A stretch of DNA of 64,000 nt from Bisbaumannia sp015645095 (GCA_036871055.1 CP141893.1:3038001-3102000); one strand, 5' to 3'; positions 42,462-54,899 are shown, counted from the first letter of the stretch. The notes: generated by a model not told the origin, from the letters alone. Numbers and translations are program-made.

Positions 42462-42756
42462 GTCGGGGCTCGGGCCCTGCCTGGGTATCGGCGTCAGCCG
42501 TGGATTCGGCGGCCCGGTATGACGGCCTGGGGGCCGGAGGGCGGCAGGCGGCCAGCAGGGCCTCGAACTGCTCGCGGGTCAGCTCCACGCGCTCGCTGCC
42601 CTGGCCAGGAGCCCAGCAAACCCAGAGCACCGGCGTGGCCTGGGACTGATCGACGCCCACGATGCGCCCTTCACGGCCCTTCTGGGTATCGCGAAGCGAG
42701 AGCCCCAGCAGGGGCTGCACATCGACGGGGGGCGGGAATCTCACTCTGCCTGTCAC
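42442..42756 (-). CDS. Small hypothetical protein
   Basis: A 104-residue protein I do not recognise. The first 70 residues look like a folded domain: PLLGLSLRDTQKGREGRIVGVD, then a strand-rich PVLWVCWAPGQGSERVELTREQFEALLAAC. The last 30 residues are Pro/Ala/Arg-rich and end in ARR. The start is GTG 42756 with GGAGCAGCGGCC upstream. The high GC third-position use agrees with real coding. No signal peptide or membrane helix. Its end lies in a tandem repeat. Confidence 0.6.
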   Translation of the reverse strand: MTGRVRFPPPVDVQPLLGLSLRDTQKGREGRIVGVDQSQATPVLWVCWAPGQGSERVELTREQFEALLAACRPPAPRPSYRAAESTADADTQAGPEPRRQVARR

Positions 42757-42885
42757 GGCCGCTGCTCCATGTTAGTGACCATTCAGCGTCCATCGCTGAT
42801 GGGACTAAGCCTAGCAGCTTAGCGCCGGACAAGCACCGTTGGCCAGCGCGGAAGTCAAGCGTGGCGGCAGAAACCAGAAACGAGA

Positions 42886-42908
42886 ACGGGTGCCCGAAGG
42901 GCACCCGT
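42886..42908 (-). terminator. Terminator of gap
   Basis: ACGGGTGCCC (42886-42895) pairs perfectly with GGGCACCCGT (42899-42908) around GAA. On the minus strand it is followed by TCTCGTTTCT and lies about 90 bases after the gap stop. The rest of the 240-base spacer shows nothing else. Confidence 0.75.
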
Positions 42909-42996
42909 GAAGCGCAGGACATGACGTCACCATGACACCGGAGCGGAGCCGTGAGTCGCCGTGGGCATGGCGACGCCATATCGTGCCTGGGGCGGA

Positions 42997-43998
42997 TCAG
43001 CGCGCCGCGGCCATGGCCAGGGCGGTGTCCAGCATGCGGTTGGAGAAGCCCCACTCGTTGTCGTACCAGGCCATCACCTTGACCAGGCGACCATTGACGC
43101 GGGTGTGGTTGGCGTCAAAGGTGGAAGAGTGGGCATCGTGATTGAAGTCGATGGAGACCAGCGGCAGGGCGTTGACCGCCAGCACCGGCGAGGCCTCGGC
43201 GGCCTTGGCAACGATGGCGTTGATCTCCTCCTTGGTGGTGTCGCGGCCGGCGGTAAACACCAGGTCCACCAGGGAGACATTGATCACCGGCACCCGCACC
43301 GCCAGGCCGTCCAGCTTGCCGTTGAGCTCCGGCAGCACCAGGCCCACGGCGGCGGCGGCACCGGTCTTGGTGGGAATCATCGACTGGGTGGCGCTGCGCG
43401 CCCGATAGGGGTCGCTATGGTAGACGTCGGAGAGGTTCTGGTCGTTGGTGTAGGCATGCACCGTGGTCATCAGGCCGTTCTCGATGCCCACCGTGTCCTG
43501 CAGGGCCTTGGCCACCGGCGCCAGGCAGTTGGTGGTGCAGGAGGCATTGGAGACCACCTGGTGCCCGGCCTCGAGCACGTCCTCGTTGACGCCATAGACC
43601 ACGGTGGCGTCGGCATCGGGGCTGGGGGCGGAGATCAGCACCTTGCGAGCCCCCGCCTCCAGGTGCTTGGCGGCGGCCTCACGCTTGGTGAACAGGCCGG
43701 TGCACTCCATCACCAGGTCGACGTTGAGGGCGGACCAGGGCAACTGGGCCGGGTCGCGCTGGGAGGAGATGGCGATGCGATCGCCGTCGACGCTGAGGCT
43801 CTCCTCGTCATGCTCGACCTTGAACGGGAAGGGGCCGTGGACGCTATCGCGCTGCAACAGATGGGCATTGAGGGCCGGGTCGCCCAGGTCGTTGATGGCG
43901 ACCACCTGAACCCGGTCGCGGTAACCGTTTTCGTAGAGGGCCCGAAGGACATTGCGGCCGATGCGGCCAAAGCCATTGATCGCGACACGTAGGGTCAT
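42997..43998 (-). CDS. gap: Glyceraldehyde-3-phosphate dehydrogenase, type I
   Basis: A 333-residue NAD-dependent enzyme making 1,3-bisphosphoglycerate. The NAD loop INGFGRIGRNVLRAL is at the N-terminus, the catalytic Cys in SNASCTTNCLAPV near residue 153, and WYDNEWGFSNRM at the end. It is divergent from edd, the arrangement of the HexR-controlled gap in Pseudomonas, which serves Entner-Doudoroff catabolism. ATG 43998 has a GAGGATGCC-type site upstream. Confidence 0.95.
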   Translation of the reverse strand: MTLRVAINGFGRIGRNVLRALYENGYRDRVQVVAINDLGDPALNAHLLQRDSVHGPFPFKVEHDEESLSVDGDRIAISSQRDPAQLPWSALNVDLVMECTGLFTKREAAAKHLEAGARKVLISAPSPDADATVVYGVNEDVLEAGHQVVSNASCTTNCLAPVAKALQDTVGIENGLMTTVHAYTNDQNLSDVYHSDPYRARSATQSMIPTKTGAAAAVGLVLPELNGKLDGLAVRVPVINVSLVDLVFTAGRDTTKEEINAIVAKAAEASPVLAVNALPLVSIDFNHDAHSSTFDANHTRVNGRLVKVMAWYDNEWGFSNRMLDTALAMAAAR

Positions 43999-44068
43999 GC
44001 TGGCATCCTCGCGTTCTTGTGCTGTCGAGTCGATGACGGCGACCCCGCTGAAAGGAGCCGACGCCTGG

Positions 44069-44152
44069 TAACAGTGAAAGATTACTATCTATGACCCCCA
44101 ATTTGGCCCAAAGTCGGGGAGCTTTCAAGGTATTTTTTTGCTAAGTTTACAA
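44069..44152. promoter_or_regulatory. gap-edd divergent promoter region with candidate HexR sites
   Basis: TTGC-TAAGTTT-ACAA (44138-44152) differs by one base from the Pseudomonas HexR pattern TTGT-N7/8-ACAA. A second AT-rich segment AACAGTGAAAGATTACTA (44070-44087) shares AGTGAAA with the palindrome before hexR. Both lie in the 209-base gap between the divergent gap and edd genes. Confidence 0.4.
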
Positions 44153-44207
44153 CATCGGACATCGCCGGGCCGGCGAAGTCTTCTCACTTCGATCAGACGA
44201 GGTTGCC

Positions 44208-46094
<1,887 letters not shown>

Positions 46095-46132
46095 GCCTTG
46101 TATCTGCGACTGTTTAAAGAGGCCAGCTTACG

Positions 46133-47098
46133 ATGATTCGACCGGCATTGATCGGTGATATCGGTGGCACCAATGCGCGCTTCGCCCTGGTGACCCCCGG
46201 CGCCTTCGAGCCCCACGATATCCTCAGCCTACCCTGCGCCGACTACCCGGGCCTGGTGGAGGCGGTCAACGACTACCTGGCCCGGGTCGGCGCCACCGGG
46301 GCCCAGGCGCCCCGGGAGGCCTGCCTGGCCTTCGCCTGCCCGATCCGCGGCGACCGGGTCAAGATGACCAACAACCACTGGGCCTTCTCCCGGCGCGAGG
46401 CGCAGCAGGCGCTGGGCCTGACGCTCTTCAAGGTGATCAACGACTTCACCGCCCAGGCCCTCGGCGTGCCCCATGTGGCCGACCAGGACCTCGTCGAGGT
46501 GCAGCCCGGCGAGGCCCTGGCGCATACCGCCCGGCTGGTGATCGGCCCCGGCACCGGGCTCGGCGTGGCCGGACTCTTTCCCGGCCGCCAGGCCTGGATC
46601 CCGCTGCCCACCGAGGGCGGCCATGTCACCTTCGCCCCCACCGACGAGCGCGAGCAGAACCTGCTGCGCCACTTCCGCAACCGCTACGGGCGGGTCAGCG
46701 TGGAGCGCATCCTCTGCGGCCAGGGGCTGCTCGACCTCTACCTGGCCCACTGCTCCCTGAAGGGCGCCCCGCCCCGCTACGCCAGCCCCGCCGAGGTCAG
46801 CGAGGCGGCGGGAGAAGACCCGGTGGCCCGTGATACCCTGCTGCGGTTCCTGAAGATCCTCGGCGACGTTTGTGGCGATGCGGCCCTGACGATGGGCGCC
46901 CGGGGCGGGGTCTACCTGTGTGGCGGCATCCTGCCGCGGTTGCTCGACTGGCTGCCGCGCAGCCGCTTCCGCGAGGCCTTCGCCGCCAAGGGGCGCATGG
47001 GCGACTACACCGCGGCGATCCCGGTGCAGGTGGTCACCGCCGCCTGGCCCGGCCTGCTGGGCGCCGCCGAGGCCCTCCACAACCCCGAGGTCGACTAG
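46133..47098 (+). CDS. glk: Glucokinase (ATP)
   Basis: A 321-residue bacterial glucokinase of the non-ROK group. ATP phosphate loop LIGDIGGTNARFAL lies at residues 6-19 and VIGPGTGLGVAGLF near residue 135; ACLAFACPIRGDRVKMTNNHW contains sugar-binding residues. It produces glucose-6-phosphate for zwf, both in this locus. It begins 38 bases after edd and ends 29 bases before the mutarotase gene. Confidence 0.93.
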   Translation: MIRPALIGDIGGTNARFALVTPGAFEPHDILSLPCADYPGLVEAVNDYLARVGATGAQAPREACLAFACPIRGDRVKMTNNHWAFSRREAQQALGLTLFKVINDFTAQALGVPHVADQDLVEVQPGEALAHTARLVIGPGTGLGVAGLFPGRQAWIPLPTEGGHVTFAPTDEREQNLLRHFRNRYGRVSVERILCGQGLLDLYLAHCSLKGAPPRYASPAEVSEAAGEDPVARDTLLRFLKILGDVCGDAALTMGARGGVYLCGGILPRLLDWLPRSRFREAFAAKGRMGDYTAAIPVQVVTAAWPGLLGAAEALHNPEVD

Positions 47099-47127
47099 GT
47101 CTTGTCAACGTCCCCCAGGAGAGCCCG

Positions 47128-48015
47128 ATGATTCCCGATTCCCTGCGCCAGCTGCTGGATGCCACCCAGGGCCAGCGCCGCACCCAATGGCAAGGCCGCG
47201 AGGTGTGGCTGGCCAACGAAGCCTGGGGAGAGCTCGCGCTCTCCCTCCAGGGTGCCCAGGTGCTTCATTTCCGCCCCACGAGCCATGACGCCGGCGGCTG
47301 GCTCTGGGTCACCCCCTCGCCCCAGCCCCTGCCCGGGGCGATCCGCGGCGGCATCCCGCTGTGCTGGCCCTGGTTCGCCGACGAACGCTACGCGGACGAA
47401 TCGGAAGACCATAGCGGCCCCTTCCACGGCCCGGCCCGCAAGGCGGACTGGCGCCTGGACGCGGTGGACGAGCACGAGGGCGGCATCGAGCTGCACCTCT
47501 CCCCGGAGAGCCGCCTGCATAGCCAGCTCAGTCCACGGCTGCTGGTCCAGGCCAACGCCAACCGCCTGCATGTGGAACTGATCACCGAGCACACCGGCGA
47601 GACCCCGGTGAAGCTCAGCGGCGCCCTGCACAGCTACCTGGCGGTGAGCGACGCCCAGGCCTGCCGCGTCGAGGGGCTGGCCGGGGCCCGCTACCTGGAC
47701 AAGCACCGCGACTTCGCCGAGGCCGATCAGCAGGGCGAGCTGGGGATCCGCGGCGCCGTGGATCGCATCTACCACAGCAACGCCGAGCTGGTCCTCGACG
47801 ACGGCCGGCGCCGCCTGCGCATCGCCCGCCAGGGCAGCGACTCGGCGGTGGTCTGGCACCCCGGCGAGGCCCCGCCCGAGGACACCGCCGCCGAGGCGGC
47901 CCGCCGCTTCCTCTGCGTGGAGGCCGCCAATACCCGCCTCGACCCGGTGTGGCTGGTACCCGGCGCCCAGCACCTGCTGGGCACCACCCTCTCTCTCGCG
48001 GAGGACACCCCATGA
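47128..48015 (+). CDS. D-hexose-6-phosphate mutarotase (YeaD-like)
   Basis: A 295-residue aldose-1-epimerase fold protein of the YeaD/hexose-6-phosphate mutarotase class. IRGGIPLCWPWFADE near residue 75 and HGPARKADWRL carry the typical sugar-binding Arg and His; LHSYLAVSDAQACRVEGLAG is a second family segment. It would equilibrate alpha- and beta-glucose-6-phosphate, helping flow from Glk to Zwf (inference). ATG 47128 follows CAGGAGAGCCCG; it overlaps the next gene by ATGA. Confidence 0.87.
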   Translation: MIPDSLRQLLDATQGQRRTQWQGREVWLANEAWGELALSLQGAQVLHFRPTSHDAGGWLWVTPSPQPLPGAIRGGIPLCWPWFADERYADESEDHSGPFHGPARKADWRLDAVDEHEGGIELHLSPESRLHSQLSPRLLVQANANRLHVELITEHTGETPVKLSGALHSYLAVSDAQACRVEGLAGARYLDKHRDFAEADQQGELGIRGAVDRIYHSNAELVLDDGRRRLRIARQGSDSAVVWHPGEAPPEDTAAEAARRFLCVEAANTRLDPVWLVPGAQHLLGTTLSLAEDTP

Positions 48016-48881
48016 GCGCCGCCTTCGACGTGCCCCTGGTGCTGGGCATGATGCGCCTCCACGAGGCCCGGGACCTGCAGGATCCCGAGCGCCTGGCCGA
48101 CTGGATCGAAGCGCGTCTCGACCAGGGCCTCGACTGGTTCGACCACGCCGATATCTACGGCGACGGCCAGGGCGAGACGCTGTTCGGCGCCGCCCTCAAG
48201 AGCCGCCCGGGCCTGGCCCAGCGGGTGCGCATCATCACCAAGGCGAGCATCATCACCCCCCAGCGCGACGCCTCCGGCTATGCGGTCAAGCACTACGACG
48301 CCTCGCCGGCCTACCTGGGCGCGGCCATCGACGCGGCCCTGGCCCGGCTGGGGGTCGAGCGCCTCGATCACTTCCTGCTGCATCGCCCCGACCCGCTGAT
48401 GGACGCCGAGGCCACCGGTCGCGTCCTGGACGACGCCGTGGCCGCCGGCAAGATCGCTGCCGCCGGGGTCTCCAACTTCCTGCCGGAGCAGTGGCGGCGC
48501 CTGCAGGGGGCCATGCACCACAAGCTGGCGGTGCATCAGCTGGAGCTCTCCCTGGGGCATAGCACGCCGCTCTTCGACGGCAGCTACGACGCCCTGCTGC
48601 GGGACGGCCTGGCGCCCCTGGCCTGGTCGCCGCTGGGTGGCGGGAGCGTCTTCGAGGATCGCCTGGGCCGGGTTCTGACCGCCGAGGCCGAGGCCCACGG
48701 CTGCAGCCCCGGCGCCCTGGCCCTGGCTTGGCTGCGCCGCCTGCCCGGTGGCCCGGTCCCGGTGGTCGGCACCCTCAAGCCCGAGCGCCTGGAGGCGCTG
48801 CTGCAGGCCCCCGAGCCGGCCCTGGCGCCACCGCCCTGGTATGCCCTGCTGGAGGCCGCGCGCTGCCATCGCGTGGCCTGA
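48012..48881 (+). CDS. Aldo/keto reductase, YdhF-like
   Basis: A 289-residue NADPH-dependent (beta/alpha)8 barrel reductase. The catalytic Tyr is in FDHADIYGDGQGETLFG, Lys in RIITKASII and His in DHFLLHRPDPLMD; the C-terminal VVGTLKPERLEALL contacts the cofactor in this family. The substrate is unknown. Its place between a sugar-phosphate mutarotase and pgi suggests an aldehyde or keto-sugar side reaction, not a known Entner-Doudoroff step. It overlaps the mutarotase stop by four bases. Confidence 0.87.
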   Translation: MSAAFDVPLVLGMMRLHEARDLQDPERLADWIEARLDQGLDWFDHADIYGDGQGETLFGAALKSRPGLAQRVRIITKASIITPQRDASGYAVKHYDASPAYLGAAIDAALARLGVERLDHFLLHRPDPLMDAEATGRVLDDAVAAGKIAAAGVSNFLPEQWRRLQGAMHHKLAVHQLELSLGHSTPLFDGSYDALLRDGLAPLAWSPLGGGSVFEDRLGRVLTAEAEAHGCSPGALALAWLRRLPGGPVPVVGTLKPERLEALLQAPEPALAPPPWYALLEAARCHRVA

Positions 48882-48920
48882 GGCTCTACTAACAACCACA
48901 GTCACGACCCGGAGGAACCC

Positions 48921-50618
48921 ATGTTTCAGCTGACCCGTAGCGTCACCTGGCAGGCCCTGGAGCGGCTCTGCCGCGAGACCAGCAAGGACCGCATCCACGA
49001 CTACTTCGCCGCCGACCCGGCGCGCTTCGACAAGATGAACCTGCGGGTCGGTGGACTCTTCCTCGACTACTCCAAGCACCTGGTCTCCGACGAGGTGCTG
49101 GCCAAGCTGCTGGAGCTGGCCGACCACTCTGCCCTGGTCCAGCGCCGCGCCCAGATGTTCTCCGGCGATATCATCAACGTCACCGAGGACCGCCCGGTGC
49201 TGCATACCGCCCTGCGCCACCTGGGCGACTCGCCGGTCCATGTGGACGGCAAGGACGTGATGCCGGAGATCCGCCGCACCCGGGAGCAGATCCAGCGCTT
49301 CTCCGAGGCGATCCGCAGCGGCGAGTGGAAGGGCTACAGCGGCAAGCGCATCAAGCACGTGGTGAACATCGGCATCGGCGGCTCGGACCTCGGCCCCAAC
49401 ATGGCCTGCCGGGCACTGCTCAAGTACCGCCACCCGGAGCTCAGCTTCCACTTCGTCTCCAACGTGGACGGCACCCATATCCAGAAGGTGCTCAGCGGCC
49501 TCGATGCCGAGACCACCCTGTTCATCGTCTCCACCAAGACCTTCTCCACCCAGGAGACCCTGCTCAACGCCAAGACGGCGCGACGCTGGTTCCTCGACCA
49601 CGCCGGCGAGGACGCCGACGTGGGCGCCCACTTCGTCGCCGCCTCCACCAACCGCAAGGCGGCCATGGAGTTCGGCATCCGCGAGGAGAACGTCTTCGAG
49701 TTCTGGGCCTGGGTCGGCGGGCGCTACTCCATGTGGTCCTCCATCGGCCTGCCCATCGCCCTGTCCGTCGGCTTCGACGGCTTCATGGAGCTGCTCGAGG
49801 GCGCCCATGAGATGGACGAGCACTTCATCTCGGCCCCCTTCGCCGAGAACATGCCGGTACTGATGGCGCTGATCGGCATCTGGTACATCAACTTCCTGGG
49901 CGCCGAGACCCAGGCCATCGTGCCCTACGACCAGGCCCTGCATCAGCTGCCCTCCTTCCTGCAGCAGCTGGACATGGAGTCCAACGGCAAGTCGGTGGAT
50001 ATCTTCGGCCACCCGGTCGACTACAAGACCGGGCCCATCGTCTGGGGCCAGACCGGCTCCAACGGTCAGCACGCCTTCTTCCAGTTGCTCCACCAGGGCA
50101 CCCGCTTCGTGCCCATCGACTTCATCGCCTCGCTGAAGCCGGAGCCGGGCTTCGAGGACCACCACTTCGCCCTGCTCACCAATATGCTGGCCCAGGCCAA
50201 CGCCTTCATGGAGGGCAGCCAGGAGGGCGGCCAGCTCGACCCCTACAGCTGCCCCGGCAACCGCCCCTCGAGCACCCTGCTGCTCGACGAGCTGACGCCC
50301 AAGAACCTGGGCGCCCTGATCGCCCTCTACGAGCACAAGGTGTTCGTCCAGGGGGTGATCTGGAACATCAACTCCTTCGACCAGTGGGGCGTGCAGCTGG
50401 GCAAGCGCATCGCCGGCGAGATCAGCGAGCGCATCGACGAACGCACCCAGGACTTCGATGCCTCCACCCAGGGGCTGCTGGCCCTGGTCCGCCAGCACTT
50501 CCCGGGCCGCGACCCGGCCCGCGCCGCGGATAAGGCCGAGGCGGCCAAGACGGCCCCCGAGCAAGGCAGCTCCGCCAAGGCCGGCAAGGCCAAGCGCGGC
50601 AAGGAGCAGGCCCGATGA
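48921..50618 (+). CDS. pgi: Glucose-6-phosphate isomerase
   Basis: A 565-residue isomerase linking fructose-6-phosphate and glucose-6-phosphate. Conserved parts are VVNIGIGGSDLGPNM near residue 150, VSTKTFSTQETL, and GQTGSNGQHAFFQLLHQG. The last about 25 residues are Lys/Ala-rich (AAKTAPEQGSSAKAGKAKRG), an extension not needed for catalysis. The stop overlaps the PfkB kinase start by four bases. In this organism it likely feeds fructose into the oxidative/ED route. Confidence 0.95.
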   Translation: MFQLTRSVTWQALERLCRETSKDRIHDYFAADPARFDKMNLRVGGLFLDYSKHLVSDEVLAKLLELADHSALVQRRAQMFSGDIINVTEDRPVLHTALRHLGDSPVHVDGKDVMPEIRRTREQIQRFSEAIRSGEWKGYSGKRIKHVVNIGIGGSDLGPNMACRALLKYRHPELSFHFVSNVDGTHIQKVLSGLDAETTLFIVSTKTFSTQETLLNAKTARRWFLDHAGEDADVGAHFVAASTNRKAAMEFGIREENVFEFWAWVGGRYSMWSSIGLPIALSVGFDGFMELLEGAHEMDEHFISAPFAENMPVLMALIGIWYINFLGAETQAIVPYDQALHQLPSFLQQLDMESNGKSVDIFGHPVDYKTGPIVWGQTGSNGQHAFFQLLHQGTRFVPIDFIASLKPEPGFEDHHFALLTNMLAQANAFMEGSQEGGQLDPYSCPGNRPSSTLLLDELTPKNLGALIALYEHKVFVQGVIWNINSFDQWGVQLGKRIAGEISERIDERTQDFDASTQGLLALVRQHFPGRDPARAADKAEAAKTAPEQGSSAKAGKAKRGKEQAR

Positions 50619-51583
50619 TCCCGGTGATCGCCTTCGGCGAAGCCCTGGTCGATATGCTCTCCAGTCGCCTCGGCGAGGCGGCCGGCAACGCCCCGGAAAC
50701 CTTTACCCCCTATGCCGGCGGCGCCCCGGCCAATGTGGCGGTGGCCTGCGCACGCCTCGGCGTGCCGAGCCGCTTCCTGGGCATGCTCGGCGACGATCAC
50801 TTCGGCGACTTCATCGCCGAGGAGCTGGCCGCCCACGGCGTCGATACCGACGGCGTGGTGCGCACCCGGGCCGCCCGCACGGCGCTGGCCTTCGTCTCCC
50901 GGGACGCCAGCGGCGAGCGCACCTTCGACTTCTACCGGCCGCCCGCCGCCGACCTGCTCTACCGCCTGGAGCACCTGCCCCAGGGGGTCTTCGCCGCGCC
51001 GGCCATCCTGCACCTGTGCAGCAACAGCCTCACCGAACCAGACATCGCCGAGACCACCCTGGCCATGGCCGAGACGGCCCGCCGCGCCGGCTGCCTGGTC
51101 AGCGTCGATGCCAACCTGCGCCACAACCTCTGGGCGGACGGCCGGGCCGACGCACCCCTGGTCACCCGGCTGCTGGATGGCGCCGACCTGCTCAAGCTCT
51201 CCCGGGAGGAGGTCGACGACCTGCGCGGCGACCACCCCGAAGCCGCCTGGCTGGCCGAGCGCCTGGCCGCCGGGGTCAAGGCCATCGTCATCACCGACGG
51301 CCCCGGCCCGGTGCGCCTGCTGGGTGCCGGCCGCGAGCTGAGCGTGGCCCCGCCCCAAGTGAAGGCGGTGGACACCACCGCCGGCGGCGACGCCTTTATC
51401 GGCGGCCTGCTGGCGGAGCTGGCCACTCACCTGGAGAGCGCCGGCATCGCCAGCGACTGGCACCAGGATGACGCCTTCCTGACCCGGGCGGTGACCACCG
51501 CCTGCCAGTGCGGCGCCCATGCGGTGACCCGCCCCGGCGCCTACGCCGCCCTGCCCACCCGGGAGGACCTGGCGAGGCACTGA
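50615..51583 (+). CDS. PfkB-family sugar kinase, probable fructokinase
   Basis: A 322-residue ribokinase-fold kinase. The N-terminal PfkB signature is PYAGGAPANVAVACARLG, and the C-terminal catalytic motif is VDTTAGGDAFIGGLLAEL with the base Asp in GGDAF. GEALVDML at the start is typical of fructokinases and 2-keto-3-deoxygluconate kinases. Co-translation with pgi favours fructokinase (fructose to fructose-6-phosphate, then to glucose-6-phosphate). It closes the edd operon. Confidence 0.82.
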   Translation: MIPVIAFGEALVDMLSSRLGEAAGNAPETFTPYAGGAPANVAVACARLGVPSRFLGMLGDDHFGDFIAEELAAHGVDTDGVVRTRAARTALAFVSRDASGERTFDFYRPPAADLLYRLEHLPQGVFAAPAILHLCSNSLTEPDIAETTLAMAETARRAGCLVSVDANLRHNLWADGRADAPLVTRLLDGADLLKLSREEVDDLRGDHPEAAWLAERLAAGVKAIVITDGPGPVRLLGAGRELSVAPPQVKAVDTTAGGDAFIGGLLAELATHLESAGIASDWHQDDAFLTRAVTTACQCGAHAVTRPGAYAALPTREDLARH

Positions 51584-51637
51584 CCTTCCTCTGGCTTAAC
51601 GCCAGCGCCTCGACACCAGCGGCTCAAACCAGCGCCT

Positions 51638-51656
51638 CGCCCCCCAGGGCGGGGCG
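51638..51656 (+). terminator. Weak terminator of the edd operon
   Basis: CGCCCC (51638-51643) pairs with GGGGCG (51651-51656), followed by TTGCCGTTGT. Short stem and interrupted T's make this a modest candidate; the opposite-strand terminator lies 17 bases further. Confidence 0.4.
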
Positions 51657-51672
51657 TTGCCGTTGTCTGGAT

Positions 51673-51698
51673 AAAAAAGACCCGCCGGATGGCGGGTC
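51673..51698 (-). terminator. Intrinsic terminator of the zwf-pgl-eda operon
   Basis: On the minus strand GACCCGCC (51698-51691) pairs with GGCGGGTC (51686-51679) around ATCC, followed by six T's (51678-51673). It lies 57 bases after the eda stop. Confidence 0.88.
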
Positions 51699-51755
51699 GA
51701 AGGCACAGCACTAGCCTGTAGCTACGGGCTGTCGAGAGAGAAGCGGTACAGGGTC

Positions 51756-52418
51756 TCAGTGGTGGAAGCGCTCGGCGGCCTGGCGGGCCAGGTCGCGGAT
51801 GCCGTCCCAGTCCTCGGCCTCGATCAGGGCCTTGGGGGTCAACCAGGAGCCGCCCACGCACATCACGTTGGGCTGCGCCAGGTAGTCGGCGGCGTTGTCC
51901 AGGGTGATGCCGCCGGTGGGACAGAAGCGTGCCTCGGGGATCGGCGCGCCGAAGGCCTTGATCGCCTTGACGCCGCCACTGGACTCGGCGGGGAAGAACT
52001 TGAAACGGCGGTAGCCGTACTGCCAGCCGGTCATCAGCTCGGAGACAGTGGCCACGCCGGGCAGCATCGGCACCGGGCTCTCCACGCCGTAACGGTAGAG
52101 GGCCTCGGTGGCGCCGGGGGTGACCACGAAGTCGGCGCCGACCTTCTCGGCCTGGCGATACTGGGCCGGGGTCAGCACGGTGCCGACGCCGATGCTGGCC
52201 TTGGGCAGCGCCGCCTTCATGCGCGCCACCGCGTCCAGGGCGCAGTCGGTGCGCAGGGTCACCTCCAGCACCGTCAGGCCGCCCTCCACCAGGGCGCGGG
52301 CCAGGGGCACGGCGTCCTCGAGGCGCTCGATGGTGATTACCGGGATCACTTCCGCCTTGAGGCAGATGCTGTCGATCTCGGTGGTGCGGGTGGAAGGCAG
52401 CTGTTTATCGATGGTCAT
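51756..52418 (-). CDS. eda: KDPG aldolase
   Basis: A 220-residue class I aldolase splitting 2-keto-3-deoxy-6-phosphogluconate to pyruvate and glyceraldehyde-3-phosphate. The catalytic Glu is in LTVLEVTLRTD and the Schiff-base Lys in RRFKFFPAESSGGVKA; GATEALYR and ARFCPTGGIT complete the active site. ATG 52418 (MTIDKQLPSTRTTEID) is the family-like start; frames upstream overlap pgl's downstream spacer. It is last in a zwf-pgl-eda unit. Confidence 0.95.
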   Translation of the reverse strand: MTIDKQLPSTRTTEIDSICLKAEVIPVITIERLEDAVPLARALVEGGLTVLEVTLRTDCALDAVARMKAALPKASIGVGTVLTPAQYRQAEKVGADFVVTPGATEALYRYGVESPVPMLPGVATVSELMTGWQYGYRRFKFFPAESSGGVKAIKAFGAPIPEARFCPTGGITLDNAADYLAQPNVMCVGGSWLTPKALIEAEDWDGIRDLARQAAERFHH

Positions 52419-52473
52419 GTCGGGAACTCCACATCGGGGCGGGCGCGGGCACCCGGCCGGGTAATCGGAAAGT

Positions 52474-53142
52474 TCAGGGCGCCCAGTAGATCGCCAGGGG
52501 GCAGGCCAGGAAGGCGCGGATCGGCAGCTCGCGAACGTCGTCGCCGGCCAGGGCCCGGCCCAGGACGCTGCGCTTGTCCTCGCCACTGAGGTGCAGGAAG
52601 TGGCGACGGGCCTGATGCAGTCGGTCCGCGCTCAGGGTGATGCGCGCCTGGGGCTGACTCGGGGTGCGCACCGCCACCAGAGGCTCGGCGGTACTCAGGG
52701 CCAGCCCCAGCTCCTGGCTGTCGGGGAACAGCGAGGCGGTATGGCCGTCGCCGCCCATGCCGAGGATCACCACGCTGGCCGGCCAGCTCAGCGCCATGAC
52801 GCGCTCGGCGACCTCCGCTACGCCCTGCTCGGGGGTCGCGGCGTCGCTGGTCAGAGGCACGAAGTTGGCCGCCTCGGCGGGGCCTCGCAGCAGGGTCTCG
52901 CGGACCAGGCGGGCGTTGCTATCGGCGGCGTCTTCGGCCACCCAGCGCTCGTCGGCCAGGGTCACGTCGACCCGCTCCCAGGGCAGCTGCGCCCGGGACA
53001 GGGCGGTGAAGAAGGGCTTCGGGGTCGAGCCCCCGGAGACCACCAGCAGGGCCCGCTCCTGGCGGCTCAGGTCTTCGCGCAGCGCCTCGGCCACCGCCTC
53101 GGCCAGCTGCACGGCCAGATGTTCACGGGACAGATCGCTCAT
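52474..53142 (-). CDS. pgl: 6-Phosphogluconolactonase
   Basis: A 222-residue SOL/DevB-type lactonase hydrolysing 6-phosphogluconolactone. LLVVSGGSTPKPFFTALS is the N-terminal phosphate loop, DERWV the second motif and VILGMGGDGHTASLFPDS the conserved catalytic segment. It lies between zwf and eda. Its start is only two bases from a 46-base duplicate of the zwf 3' end, which now forms the zwf-pgl spacer. Confidence 0.94.
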   Translation of the reverse strand: MSDLSREHLAVQLAEAVAEALREDLSRQERALLVVSGGSTPKPFFTALSRAQLPWERVDVTLADERWVAEDAADSNARLVRETLLRGPAEAANFVPLTSDAATPEQGVAEVAERVMALSWPASVVILGMGGDGHTASLFPDSQELGLALSTAEPLVAVRTPSQPQARITLSADRLHQARRHFLHLSGEDKRSVLGRALAGDDVRELPIRAFLACPLAIYWAP

Positions 53143-53234
53143 CTTAGTAATCCTCGTACCAGCTACGACCGTCCTGGGTGATCATGGCGGTCTGGAGTGA
53201 GCCGACACGGCCCCCCGGGGCCCATCGGCCGTCT

Positions 53235-54734
<1,500 letters not shown>

Positions 54735-54760
54735 GCCGCACCCTCTGAAAAATGGTTAAC

Positions 54761-54811
54761 TTACCTAAAAAATACGCCATACATGCCGTGACAGGCAACT
54801 ATTTTAGGTAA
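54761..54811. promoter_or_regulatory. Inverted repeat in the zwf promoter region
   Basis: TTACCTAAAA (54761-54770) and TTTTAGGTAA (54802-54811) form a perfect 10-bp inverted repeat separated by 31 bases, immediately before zwf. Each arm abuts a GTAA/TTAC-type half-site (GGTAATTTTACAA on the right), so they may be two operator sites of one regulator, HexR being the obvious candidate. Confidence 0.5.
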
Positions 54812-54899
54812 TTTTACAACCAAAGTGTCACCCCTGGGGGCCCTCCTGGCACCTATGCCTAGCGCCCTAAGGAGTGACCGTCTAGGATAGTGCCAGACA

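Noticed and set aside
47769..50564. 931-codon open frame on the minus strand opposite the mutarotase, aldo/keto reductase and pgi genes
   Set aside because: It crosses three well-supported genes in antisense and has no domain signature.
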